Assembly: GCA_024195265.1 (NCBI GenBank)
Contig: JAJLRJ010000013.1
Span: 15,577,162 to 15,641,161, forward strand
Origin: Dendrophyllia cribrosa
Taxonomy: Eukaryota; Cnidaria; Anthozoa; Scleractinia; Dendrophylliidae
Direction: 5' to 3'
DNA length: 64,000 nt
Shown in pieces: positions 20,048 through 28,069 of this stretch; positions within the stretch are counted from its first letter, which is position 1, and each line of letters opens with the position of its first letter. The notes under the pieces are model-generated. The model made no database searches, was not told the origin of the DNA, and saw only the letters and a program-made list of their open reading frames with translations. The translations under genes were made by a program, and so were the position numbers.

Positions 20048-20287
20048 ATGAATGCGCCAACCAGTCTACACAAGCTCACTGTGCTTTCACAGCTTTTGGA
20101 TGAATTGCACAAACACGCACTTGATGCGCAAAACAAAATTATCAAAGCCGCTGGTGAGGAAGAGCTGCGCCTCATGCTTCTCGACAGATATCCATTGCGG
20201 TTGAACTCTATGCCAGACACCATGGCGGGGCTTATACGAGAGCTTGAAACTCTTTTGCCCGACATCAAGAGAATTATTGAAAAATAA
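20048..20287 (+). CDS. small helical protein, unknown
   Basis: A 79-residue, mostly alpha-helical, soluble-looking protein (LSQLLDELHKHALDAQNKII). I start it at the ATG just after the late-type motif; the in-frame ATG at 20006 lies in the ATPase gene. Followed at once by AATAAA (20283-20288), overlapping its stop. No known family. Intact. Probably a small structural or assembly protein, judged only by its company. Confidence 0.6.
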   Translation: MNAPTSLHKLTVLSQLLDELHKHALDAQNKIIKAAGEEELRLMLLDRYPLRLNSMPDTMAGLIRELETLLPDIKRIIEK

Positions 20288-20290
20288 AAA

Positions 20291-20305
20291 ACACATATGT
20301 ATACC
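20291..20305 (+). promoter_or_regulatory. late-type motif H
   Basis: ACACATATGTATACC, about 4 bp before ATG 20310. Confidence 0.65.
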
Positions 20306-20309
20306 CCTG

Positions 20310-21148
20310 ATGATGGCACAAGCAGCTGAAGACCAGGCCGTTTTCGAAGTAATGCAGATGCTAGAGGCCACCCCTGAAACCACACCTCCCACAGGGATAG
20401 TTGGTGACAATGGCATTCCTGCCAAACGTGAGATTTTTATTTTTATTTTTAGTAATATATTATAGCATTATATTATATTGTAAATAGAACATCTTAGTTA
20501 GTAGGTAGTTAATGTTTTATTTATTTTTTTTAATATTGATTATTATGATTTTACATGATTTATTGTGTGTCCCCAATTAGTGCCATTTAGGCGCTAGAAC
20601 GACCAGACACTATAATAAAGTTTATGTATGTATGTATGTATGTATGTATGTATGAGAAGCTGGCAATCCTTGTTTCAACTGGCAAGGCCAAAGAAGCTAT
20701 CGGCGTGCAGCTCACACACGATCATGTCAAGCGGTTGTCAGACAAGGACGTTGACAAGTACTGCAAAAGGTACGAGGCCTACGTCGGCAACAAGACAACT
20801 GAAGCCCTAGTTGATTCCGCCATCATGCTCGCGTCCAAAGGCGTTGGCCTGGTGGTCCCGGTTGAGAATGTTAAGGAGTTGCAGCAAGAACTCAAGAACG
20901 ACTACATCATCAACCAGGAGCTGTCAAATCTTGCTGGGGCTCTTGCCATGCGATGCGGACGATGGCTGGCGCTTGCCAATGCTGCTCTCATCACAACAAA
21001 ACACATCAAGCTTGAACGAGAGCCTGATCACAAGACTGACTTGATAGAATTGGAACCCCAGCCCCAACCCACACATCCAACCAGAGACAGTGAAGGCTAT
21101 CCACTTGAGGGCTTTGATGAAGTTGGGCTGGGACCTGGAGTGACCTAG
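20310..21148 (+). pseudogene. conserved Polinton protein interrupted by a LINE tail
   Basis: A gene of about 200 codons: 41 codons at 20310-20432, then a 224 bp insertion, then the rest from about 20657 to stop 21146-21148. The main part is helical with KLAILVSTGKAKEAIGVQLT and YCKRYEAYVGNKTTEALVDS, an amphipathic segment (ALAMRCGRWLALANAALITT), and a Pro/Glu-rich tail. I recognise it as a recurrent Polinton-associated protein without known role. The frame is otherwise intact on both sides of the insertion, so the insertion is probably what killed it. Confidence 0.65.
20433..20656 (+). mobile_element. 3' end of a CR1/L2-type LINE with TATG tail
   Basis: AT-rich sequence ending in AAAGTTTATG and eight or so TATG repeats, set inside a coding region, with GAG on both sides. 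A short 3' UTR fragment ending in a microsatellite rather than poly(A) is typical of 5'-truncated CR1/L2-group LINE insertions. The upstream string GCGCTAGAACGACCAGACAC looks like the conserved 3' UTR part. No coding remains. Confidence 0.6.
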
Positions 21149-21218
21149 CAGGAACCTTGAAGGAATCTGGCGGCAATCTGGCAGCAACCTGTCAGCACAC
21201 TTATCACATCTTGTAAAA

Positions 21219-21242
21219 AATAAAACTAACATATATACCACA
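21219..21242 (+). promoter_or_regulatory. AATAAA plus late-type motif I
   Basis: AATAAA at 21219-21224 followed by ACATATATACCACA ending at ATG 21243: the poly(A) signal of one gene abuts the promoter of the next. Confidence 0.6.
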
Positions 21243-21713
21243 ATGGCCACACCACTCGAGACGATCCCTGAAGAAACTCAAACTCCAACTCCATCACCTG
21301 CACGGGTTACCTCTGAGGCCCCCAAAACAAAGCCTGCAACAGAAAAGAACCCTGGCCGCGTTGCTTCTGGCAAAAGACTAGCAGAACGCAACCGACTGGC
21401 CCGTGAAGCAAAGAAAAAGGCTGAAGCACAAAAGCCTGCACCATCAACAAGTGGCACAACAAGTGAAACAACAAGTGGTGCAACAAATGACACAACAAGT
21501 GACAACAACAGCAACTCAATCGTTTATATTCTGGGGTTTGGAGGGTTGATTGTCTCTGCTGCGGGTGTTTATTACCAGCGCGAAGCCATAATGCAAAGGC
21601 TTGGGCGCAAATCAAACACACCAGCAACACCACCAGCAACACCCGCTGCAACACCTGCTGCACCATCCCCATCTCGAATTCCGGTAAAACAAGGAATTAA
21701 AAAAATGGAATAA
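21243..21713 (+). CDS. Thr/Pro-rich single-pass membrane protein
   Basis: A 156-residue protein with a long disordered N-terminal part rich in Thr, Pro, Ala, Lys and Glu. A single hydrophobic segment at about residues 98-117 (IVYILGFGGLIVSAAGVYYQ) is followed by a basic and then Thr/Pro/Ala-rich tail. No signal peptide. Likely a membrane-anchored element protein; family unknown. Intact. Its stop overlaps AATAAA (21709-21714). Confidence 0.6.
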   Translation: MATPLETIPEETQTPTPSPARVTSEAPKTKPATEKNPGRVASGKRLAERNRLAREAKKKAEAQKPAPSTSGTTSETTSGATNDTTSDNNSNSIVYILGFGGLIVSAAGVYYQREAIMQRLGRKSNTPATPPATPAATPAAPSPSRIPVKQGIKKME

Positions 21714-21718
21714 AAAAA

Positions 21719-21732
21719 CATATATATATACT
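21719..21732 (+). promoter_or_regulatory. late-type motif J
   Basis: CATATATATATACT, about 4 bp before ATG 21737. Confidence 0.65.
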
Positions 21733-21736
21733 GACC

Positions 21737-21982
21737 ATGAATCCTTTCCAAGCTTTGATGAATTCTGCTGCAATCGGAGGTGTGTTTCTTCTTTGGTTTG
21801 GACTTACTTCGGTCGCCTTTGATACAGTTTACAGTTTAGCACTGAATAGGCACAACGAGCCCGAGCCCGGGCCCGACCCGAGGCCGAGCCCGAGCCCGAG
21901 TCCGAGTCCGAGTCAGAGGCCGAGGTCGAGACAGAGGCCGAGGCCGAGGAGCCACGATACCGAGGTCGAGTCCGAAAAATAG
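21737..21982 (+). CDS. small membrane protein with Pro/Ser/Arg-repeat tail
   Basis: An 81-residue protein. The N-terminal half has one hydrophobic segment (IGGVFLLWFGLTSVAFDTVY). The C-terminal half is low complexity (PSPSPSPSP, then RPRSRQRPRPRS) encoded by a GC-rich cccgag/ccgagt hexamer repeat that has probably expanded by slippage. Intact. Family unknown; grouped with the other small late membrane genes. Confidence 0.55.
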   Translation: MNPFQALMNSAAIGGVFLLWFGLTSVAFDTVYSLALNRHNEPEPGPDPRPSPSPSPSPSQRPRSRQRPRPRSHDTEVESEK

Positions 21983-21985
21983 AAA

Positions 21986-22000
21986 TCATATGTATACAGG
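21986..22000 (+). promoter_or_regulatory. late-type motif K
   Basis: TCATATGTATACAGG, 9 bp before ATG 22010. Confidence 0.65.
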
Positions 22001-22009
22001 ACACAAACC

Positions 22010-22231
22010 ATGTCTGACAACAAGCTTGTGAAGTCTGTCCTCGACGCCGCAACAATCACTGGCCTTGTCGCTGGTATTGATTGGATTGGTAAAAAGACAA
22101 TCAAAGAGAACTTAACTGCCGACCCCAGTGCAAGCATTATGAACTACGTCAAGTTCACAGCCGTCATGGCTGGCACCATAGCACTGAAGAAATATCTCGA
22201 GGAACAGAAAATCCTCCCAGACAACATGTAA
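22010..22231 (+). CDS. small membrane protein, two short hydrophobic helices
   Basis: A 73-residue protein with hydrophobic stretches at about 12-25 (AATITGLVAGIDWIG) and 45-60 (YVKFTAVMAGTIALKKYL). Resembles small Polinton and adenovirus-type virion membrane-active peptides only in general character. Intact, late-type motif upstream. Function unknown. Confidence 0.6.
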   Translation: MSDNKLVKSVLDAATITGLVAGIDWIGKKTIKENLTADPSASIMNYVKFTAVMAGTIALKKYLEEQKILPDNM

Positions 22232-22235
22232 AAAC

Positions 22236-22249
22236 CATATGTATACACA
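22236..22249 (+). promoter_or_regulatory. late-type motif L
   Basis: CATATGTATACACA, directly before ATG 22250. Confidence 0.65.
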
Positions 22250-22687
22250 ATGGCCTCGATCGCAATAATGGCCCTTGGCGCTGTTCTCAATGCGGCTGCT
22301 TTCACGGGCGGTAATTATCTCGCGAAATATCTGTCTGGTGATAACGGAAAGGCAGCAATGGATGAGAAAATCCGTCACGACAAAGCCCTTGAACAATACC
22401 AAGCGGCTTACGCCAAATACCAGAAGGACCGCACCAAGCTCTTAGACTGGATTGCAGCCAACGATCGGATTAAACACCAAGCTAGCAAAAACTTTTAAAC
22501 CACCGACCAAGCCCTGGTCTTGTATAACCAGATGCACCAACACAAACCAGATAAACAAATCAAAGACTACAAAGAGCCTCAGTTCTCGGACTTCTACAAG
22601 CCCAGCCAACAACAGCAGAATGGTGAACTTGTGTTCATTGGAGGCACCCTGCTTGCGGGTGGGTATGCGGCTTATCGCTTTCTTTAA
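22250..22687 (+). pseudogene. membrane/coil protein, frameshifted near 22495
   Basis: The first frame (82 codons, stop 22498) has an N-terminal hydrophobic helix (AIMALGAVLNAAAFTGGNYL) and a charged helix. After the stop a second frame is open to TAA 22685-22687 and encodes a Gln/Lys-rich linker with FSDFYKPSQQQQ and a C-terminal hydrophobic segment GELVFIGGTLLAGGYAAYRF. That C-terminal pattern is familiar from this class of element, so I treat both as one gene of about 145 codons broken by a frameshift in an A/T-rich run near 22488-22500. Confidence 0.6.
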
Positions 22688-22705
22688 ATTTAAGAAATTA
22701 AAAAC

Positions 22706-22720
22706 CATATATATACCACC
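22706..22720 (+). promoter_or_regulatory. late-type motif M
   Basis: CATATATATACCACC, ending where a start codon would be expected but ATA (22721-22723) is found. Confidence 0.6.
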
Positions 22721-22918
22721 ATAGATCGCAAAAGCTATGCATTAAAAGGAGCACTCTACATCACCGGAGCTATAAGTCTCACTTGGCTTTGGCTTGAAGG
22801 CATCTGGATATTACTGGAAGAATTTTCTCAGCTGCTGCATGAGGAAAGAGGAAACCAGCTGGACTTAAAAATTGCTCTCAAGATGGGTAAAGAAGACATT
22901 GAAGAAAAGAAACGATGA
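22721..22918 (+). pseudogene. small membrane protein gene with lost start codon
   Basis: A 65-codon open frame beginning ATA at 22721, directly after a perfect late-type motif, and ending TGA 22916-22918. One hydrophobic segment (YITGAISLTWLWLEGIWILL) then a charged helix. Every neighbour has ATG at this distance from the motif, so ATA is best read as a mutated start. No known family. It overlaps the next small gene by ATGA. Confidence 0.55.
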
Positions 22919-23073
22919 AGGCCTATGATGAAAGGATTGAAGAAAATGTAAAGATTGCAAGGGACGAAAACGTGACTCCATTGGAAAGACGCAACGCTAT
23001 CAAAGCTTTACAAACAGATGCAGCTGTCCGTGACTATCTCTTTGAACTGCAGGAGAAAGCAAATAAGCTTTAA
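22915..23073 (+). CDS. small helical protein, ATGA-coupled
   Basis: A 52-residue charged, helical protein (ERIEENVKIARDENVTPLER). Its ATG overlaps the stop of the preceding frame (ATGA, 22915-22918). It has no promoter motif of its own, so it is probably read from a shared transcript with its neighbours. Family unknown; too short for a firm call, but its codons are clean and it fits tightly between two genes. Confidence 0.45.
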   Translation: MKAYDERIEENVKIARDENVTPLERRNAIKALQTDAAVRDYLFELQEKANKL

Positions 23074-23080
23074 ACTTTCA

Positions 23081-24085
23081 ATGCATAATATTTATATGGA
23101 GGCGAAACTCTCAAAGATCTATTACAGTCCGAAAGGGTATTGGAAAGGTCTTGCCGCTGTGAAAAAGTTAGCTGCAGCGGCCAAGGTCTCTGATGATGCC
23201 GCAAAGAAATGGCTGGTCAAACAAGCCCTTTGGCAAGTTTACCTCCCAGCGCCACGTCATATACCTCGGCCCAAGTTTGATGTATCCTTGCCCAATGCGG
23301 TGCATCAAGCAGATCTTCTCTTCCTGCCCCACGACAAACTTCCCCACGGGAGAAAGGTTTACAAATACGCATTAACCCTTGTGGATGTGGCTAGCCGTTA
23401 CAAAGCAGCAGAGCCCCTGATTTCAAAAGAGTCTGAACAGGTGGCTAAAGCGTTTGCACGGATTTACAGACGTGGACCTTTGAAATGGCCTCAACTCTTG
23501 CAAGTTGACCCTGGGAAAGAGTTTATGGGGGCTGTGACTAAGGCCATGAAAAACAACAAAACGACCATTCGTCGCGGGCGGGTTGATATCCACAGAGACC
23601 AAGCAATTGTGGAGAGATTCAACCGAACCCTGGCTGAAAGGTTGTTTGGTTATCAGTATGCAGTTGAAATGAATATGCCCTCTGGCCGGTCGACTGCTTG
23701 GGTCAAAAGACTGCCAGATGTTGTCTCGGCCTTGAACAATAAAGTGACAAGACTCACTGGCAAGAAGCCCGCTCAAGCAATCAAAGAGAAAGCCGTTTCT
23801 GCCAAGCCCGCGACTCCATATGCTAGGCCTGTGGGGGTGAATGAAAAAAAGCTCCCTCCCCGGATGAGTGTGAGATATCTTTATTACCCCGGTGAACTGG
23901 AAGGCGGTGGGAGGCGTGCGACTGATCCGATCTGGTCTTTGAAGGTCCACAACATTGAGAAGGTTGTCACCAAGCCAGATGCGCCTGTCGTGTATTACCT
24001 TTACGATGGCCCTAAGAGAGGCTTCGTCCGTGAGGAGCTGATGGTTGTGCCACCGGGCACTCAGTTGCCCCCAGCTGGGTTGTGA
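23081..24085 (+). CDS. INT: Polinton integrase (retroviral-type, rve fold)
   Basis: Cuts and joins element ends into host DNA. ATG candidates are 23081 and 23096; I favour 23096 or 23081 because codons further upstream lie in the preceding small gene. Counting from 23096: a helical, HTH-like N-terminal region (1-50), then the catalytic DDE core with D73 (HQADLLFL), D138 (LQVDPGKEF) and E173 (DQAIVERFNRTLAERLF), 34 residues between the last two as in D,D35E integrases. The C-terminal third is basic with a chromo/SH3-like strand region (YYLYDGPKRGFVREELMVV). About 330 residues, usual for Polintons. Apparently intact. It ends inside the 3' end of the polymerase gene on the other strand (25 bp overlap). 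Confidence 0.9.
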   Translation: MHNIYMEAKLSKIYYSPKGYWKGLAAVKKLAAAAKVSDDAAKKWLVKQALWQVYLPAPRHIPRPKFDVSLPNAVHQADLLFLPHDKLPHGRKVYKYALTLVDVASRYKAAEPLISKESEQVAKAFARIYRRGPLKWPQLLQVDPGKEFMGAVTKAMKNNKTTIRRGRVDIHRDQAIVERFNRTLAERLFGYQYAVEMNMPSGRSTAWVKRLPDVVSALNNKVTRLTGKKPAQAIKEKAVSAKPATPYARPVGVNEKKLPPRMSVRYLYYPGELEGGGRRATDPIWSLKVHNIEKVVTKPDAPVVYYLYDGPKRGFVREELMVVPPGTQLPPAGL

Positions 24086-27000
24086 AACTCGATTGGTTCT
24101 GTGTGGATGCCGTCTGGCAGCACCCAACGCTTGTCGTAATAAGCAGAAAGCCCCAGCTTGTGCTGTTCGTAAGTGAACATGGCCCCTTTGTGCATTCGGA
24201 AGCCCCTGTTGGTGGCCATGTCCCTGCCCCCCTGCAGGGCGCTTTCGTACCTTTCCCAGCGAAGCTTGTTCTGCTTCTTGTTGACGCCCTTGGAGGACAT
24301 CTTGGCCTCGCCGCTAGCCTCGTTTTCGACGTAATAACACTTGCTGCATAGGGCGATGGCCCGTGTGCCTTCCTTCTCAAGCTTGAACAAGCCCGGCTCT
24401 CTGCCGCTCCACCTGTCCCACGCCAACCAATTCTTCTTCTCTGCCTCGAACTGGGCGCGAAGTTCCGGGCGAACGGCCTCTTCCAGAGTGTCGTGCGCAA
24501 GAGCGAAGTACATGCTGTCCGTGTCCATCTGGATGAGCTCGAAGTCGCGCCTGTCGATGAAGTAATCTAGGAAGTCGTAATAGAACTCCAGCATGCGGAG
24601 CTTGGCAAGTTGGTACACAACAATGCCCACTTGAAAAGGGCGGTCGATTGTGACCTTTTGCTTGCGCAGCTCGATCTTGTAAGCATCTCCAATCTCTTCG
24701 AGATCATCGAACAAGGGTAAGCGAAGATGCTTGTCGACCTCGTCCTCGTCAGTTGTGTATAACGTTCTTGTCTGGCGCTCCACAGCTTCGATGAACTTGC
24801 CGTAAGCGCTGTTGCCAAGAAGCTTGAACACTTCAGCAAGCAGTGCCTTCTCCTTGTCAGCGTCGCCTTTCCTTCGGTTGTGCGCGACCTCGCGAACGAA
24901 CCAGTCAAAGAGCTTTTTGGGTATGTAATCGATCGTGCGGTAGACTGCCGTGATCTTGAGCCCGCTGTTGAGATACCATTTCAAGAGGGGTGCGTAGATC
25001 AACATCTTTTTCGCTGACAGCACACCCAGAAGCTTTTTCTGGTCGGGAAAGCGGGTTCGGCCACTTTCTTGGAGGTAATCGTGCATATGCTGTGGAACAA
25101 ATTCGTTAGGCACTGCTTGGTTGATGAAGAGCGGTGGAAACTCTTCGAACTTCTCCCACAACTCTCGGGGGACTTCGATGTCCACTTCCACAAACCCGAA
25201 CCATCTGCCTGTATGCAGATTCATTTCAAGAACTCTCGCCGCCTGCTCAGGGAAGTTGTAATGCACAACCTTCTCTTTACCGCAGGGCATCTCCTGCAGC
25301 ATCGTGCTTGGGTAAAGGAAGTTAGCATCGAACCCCACAATACGTTTCGTGATGCGGGCTAAGTCGTATTTGTGAGAACGGATGCGGGTTTCACCGCGCA
25401 CGTGTTTGCGGGTGAAGACCAGGATTGGACCACCAACCACAGCCCCCTTCAGCATAGCGTAAGCTTCTGGGTCGGGGGCGTATAGTTTTGGAGCATTGCG
25501 CCCCCCTCTCAATGAACCTCGCAAGACGTATTGCATTGATACTCCTGGCAAGGAGACCGCGTCTTTGAAGATGTCAACCCCGAGACCCGTGTAAAAGCTC
25601 TTCATCGTTTGGAGAGCTTCGAGAAAGGGAGACACGTCTAGATTGTTGTAATACTCCAGCCAGTCTCCGAATGTCTTCATGCCTTTCAAGTGGAAGATGC
25701 GATTGCATTCTTCGTGCTCCTTGGGAGAAAGAACGAAGACGTTTTTGAGTTGTGAGTACCAGCACTCGTATGGAGGGAGGCCAGGGTAATCCAGCTTGTC
25801 AGCGCTGTCAAACCACTCGTATGGAAGCCAGGACTTGGTCTGTGTCGCTCCATACGTCTTGACCCACTTGTCGTACGTGATGCCTGGGGCCAAATAATTT
25901 ATGATGTCCAAGAACTTGTAGCTGGGAGTGTTGATGAACATGATGCGACCCTCTTTCTCCGCGGCGAAGACCTCGTTCTCTTAAGCGAAATGAGAAACAA
26001 AGTACTTGCGGATAAGCTTGAGATCGTAATGACCTGAGTTGAAGCCGACCACAGGCACTTGGTTGCACCATTTGTCGATGCGCTTGAGTTGCTTCTCAGG
26101 AAGATTCTCAAGGTCTGGGGGCATGTATTTTGCAGCCACATCCTCTCGGATGGATGCGGCCCACCACTCCAGGGAGGCATAAAACAGCCCGATAAGCTCG
26201 TCAGGATCTTTGGAGCAAATGTACTCAGGCTCAGGGTTCAAAGTGTCGGCAATGGAGACTGAGATGGGCACATGCTCGCTTTCATAAGAGAGATCGCATG
26301 TCGGGCGAGTTGCCTTGGTCTTGTCCTGGTATGCTTCGAAGTCGTAGACGATCGCGTGGGGATATGTTTTGTTTCTTTTCTGTGGGCAACGATCATTCCA
26401 CTAGGGGGAAGGCTTTTCGTGTTCCCACCTTTCCATCACGTTGTACCCAGCGTCTCGAAGCAATTGAGTTCGTTGCAGAGTCTTTTGGTAAGCAACCATC
26501 CTTGTGATTGTGTTGCCCCTTCGGCGGTCAACATTTACACCTTCGTCCCTCGTTCCCTCGGGGTAACATTCCTCCCAACCGTGCCAGAAACAACCGTGGA
26601 ACTGGAAAACTGTCTTGCTTTCTGGGTGATAGCCGTCGACTGGAGCCCCACAAATATATCTCTCGCCGCCATGGCCGCATCTGTGATGATGGATGTGAAT
26701 GCCACGCTGCTTCGCCTCCCACTCCAGCCAGCACACTCCATTGACACCGAAACCGCCTTCTGGGTAAAAGGCTTTCTCAAAAGCTGACTCCGGAGGAAGG
26801 ACGCGTTTCCCTGGGCAGTCAATTTTGGTTTGGCCACGAGTACACGTCTTGGAGTGGCGAGTTAAATGACAAGCTTGTGTGAACCTCCCACCACACTCGC
26901 CACAAGTGTAATTGTTTGTGACTTTATTGATATTGGTGATCAAGAAGGAGTGGCCCGCATGAATACCGACAGTCATGGTTGGAGCGCCCACCTTGTCGTA

Positions 27001-27825
27001 ATTCGCAGGGCTGTGAGATAAAATGAAGTCACCATTGGGGAGAACAAGATATGCGGCAATTCCTTGCTTGAAATGCCTTTCGATTTTGGAGAAGTGCCGC
27101 AAATTTAGCTGGCCTCGAAGCCCCGGATAAACTGCGAAGAAGCTTTCTGCGAGTTCCCTGGTTCTGCGAGTGTTGTCCCTTTTATGAGCTCCTCGATGGA
27201 CAGCCAAGCAACGAAAGAGACAAAGATTGTCGTTGTAAGTGTCAAGAGAAATGACTTCTCTTTTGTTGCGAATCCAATCAGGAAGACGTCCGAGACCTAT
27301 TTGCAAGGGTTGTCGATCCAGTATGACTTTGACATCAAGCAGGGCAGTGCGTTCGTAAACCCATTTGGTGTCAGGCCCGTTGAGTCTTGCGTTTTGAAGA
27401 CGAAGCTCTTCCTGGGCTTGCAACCACTGTCGTGTCTCGGAAAGAGTGGATAGCCAACGACTGGTGTGGTTGTTTTGATAAAACATTCTCAACTCCTCGG
27501 TTTCAGTGTTTCGTAACTCGAATGTGAAGATTAACCTGATTGTGTGTCGTGTGTGAACATTTTGCTTGATTTTGTTCAAAATTCTGGCGACAAGAGAGTT
27601 TTCGAGATTGTTCACAAAGCGGACCCGGAGTGTTCGTCTGCCGTGTTCAACCCATCGGTCAACCCGATCATAGAGTTGAACAAATTGTTCAAAATCTAGA
27701 TCCGGTGGGTTGTTTTGAGGCTCGACCTCAGCATTATTGTCGTCGACATTTCGTGCCTGTGCGTCCAGCCAGGCAATCAGCTCGCGTTGATTGGCATCAC
27801 GTCGTCTTCGCCGGGGTTGTGCCAT
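24061..27825 (-). pseudogene. POLB: protein-primed DNA polymerase B, two in-frame stops
   Basis: One continuous minus-strand frame of 1254 codons interrupted only by TAG at 26401-26403 (codon 475) and TAA at 25981-25983 (codon 615). Domains by codon: Arg-rich start; OTU-like block with DNLCLFRCLAVHRG (C202) and H292 in AGHSFLI; C2H2-type finger 308-324; Vsr-like nuclease 396-413 (VDGYHPES, FQFHGCFWHGW); exonuclease motifs I (YDFEAY, D495/E497), II (GFNSGHYDLK, D601) and III (FLD, D640); polymerase motif A (FDANFLYPS, D833), B (KLLGNSAYG, 1005-1009), C (MDTDS, D1101/D1103). These residues are all present, so the stops look recent. Start at ATG 27825, 16 bp downstream of an early-type motif. 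Protein-primed family B polymerases replicate linear genomes from the termini. Confidence 0.93.
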
Positions 27826-27840
27826 ATATAAAGGGGTTTT

Positions 27841-27856
27841 GGATTTCTTCAATTGG
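27841..27856 (-). promoter_or_regulatory. early-type motif 5
   Basis: Minus strand CCAATTGAAGAAATCC at the inner edge of the right TIR, 15 bp from the polymerase ATG; mirror image of motif 1. Confidence 0.65.
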
Positions 27857-28064
27857 TTATGTCTCGCTTGCCGTTGCGGGCGGGCTCGGAAAAACGCATT
27901 TGGCCCCTCTTACGGGGTTTGAGGCCGGATATCCAGAGTAGTGGGTGGGGGATGGTCTCAAATGCGGTTTTTCGAACCCATAAAATAAGCTGTCCGAGCG
28001 TAGTGAGGACAGCTTATTTTATGGACTCGAAAAACCGCATTTGAGCCATCCCCCACCCACTACT
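27841..28064. repeat. Polinton right terminal inverted repeat
   Basis: Inverse copy of 11368-11585, slightly longer because it retains a block deleted from the left copy. Outer part (about 27936-28064) forms the same long hairpin around the centre gagcgtagtga. Confidence 0.95.
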
Positions 28065-28069
28065 CCTCT
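28065..28069. other. target-site duplication CCTCT, right
   Basis: Partner of 11363-11367. Confidence 0.7.

Larger units (their letters stand above)
11368..28064. mobile_element. Polinton/Maverick (adintovirus-like) element
   Basis: A 16.7 kb element with terminal inverted repeats of about 220 bp, ends AGTAGTGGGTGG...CCACCCACTACT, flanked by CCTCT on both sides (11363-11367 and 28065-28069). It carries the defining Polinton set: protein-primed DNA polymerase B, retroviral-type integrase, packaging ATPase and jelly-roll capsid genes. Gene sequence is more GC-rich than the AT-rich flanks. Known Polintons are 15-20 kb and encode this set; they are regarded as integrated or virus-like elements replicating through a protein-primed polymerase. 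Multiple disabling mutations indicate a dead but fairly young copy. Confidence 0.95.

Noticed and set aside
21278..21672. Hydrophobic minus-strand frames opposite the Thr/Pro-rich gene
   Set aside because: Antisense of Thr/Pro/Ser repeats gives Val/Leu/Cys runs; no promoter motif on that strand.
24082..26787. Plus-strand frames across the polymerase gene
   Set aside because: Shadows of the minus-strand polymerase, whose catalytic motifs are unmistakable.
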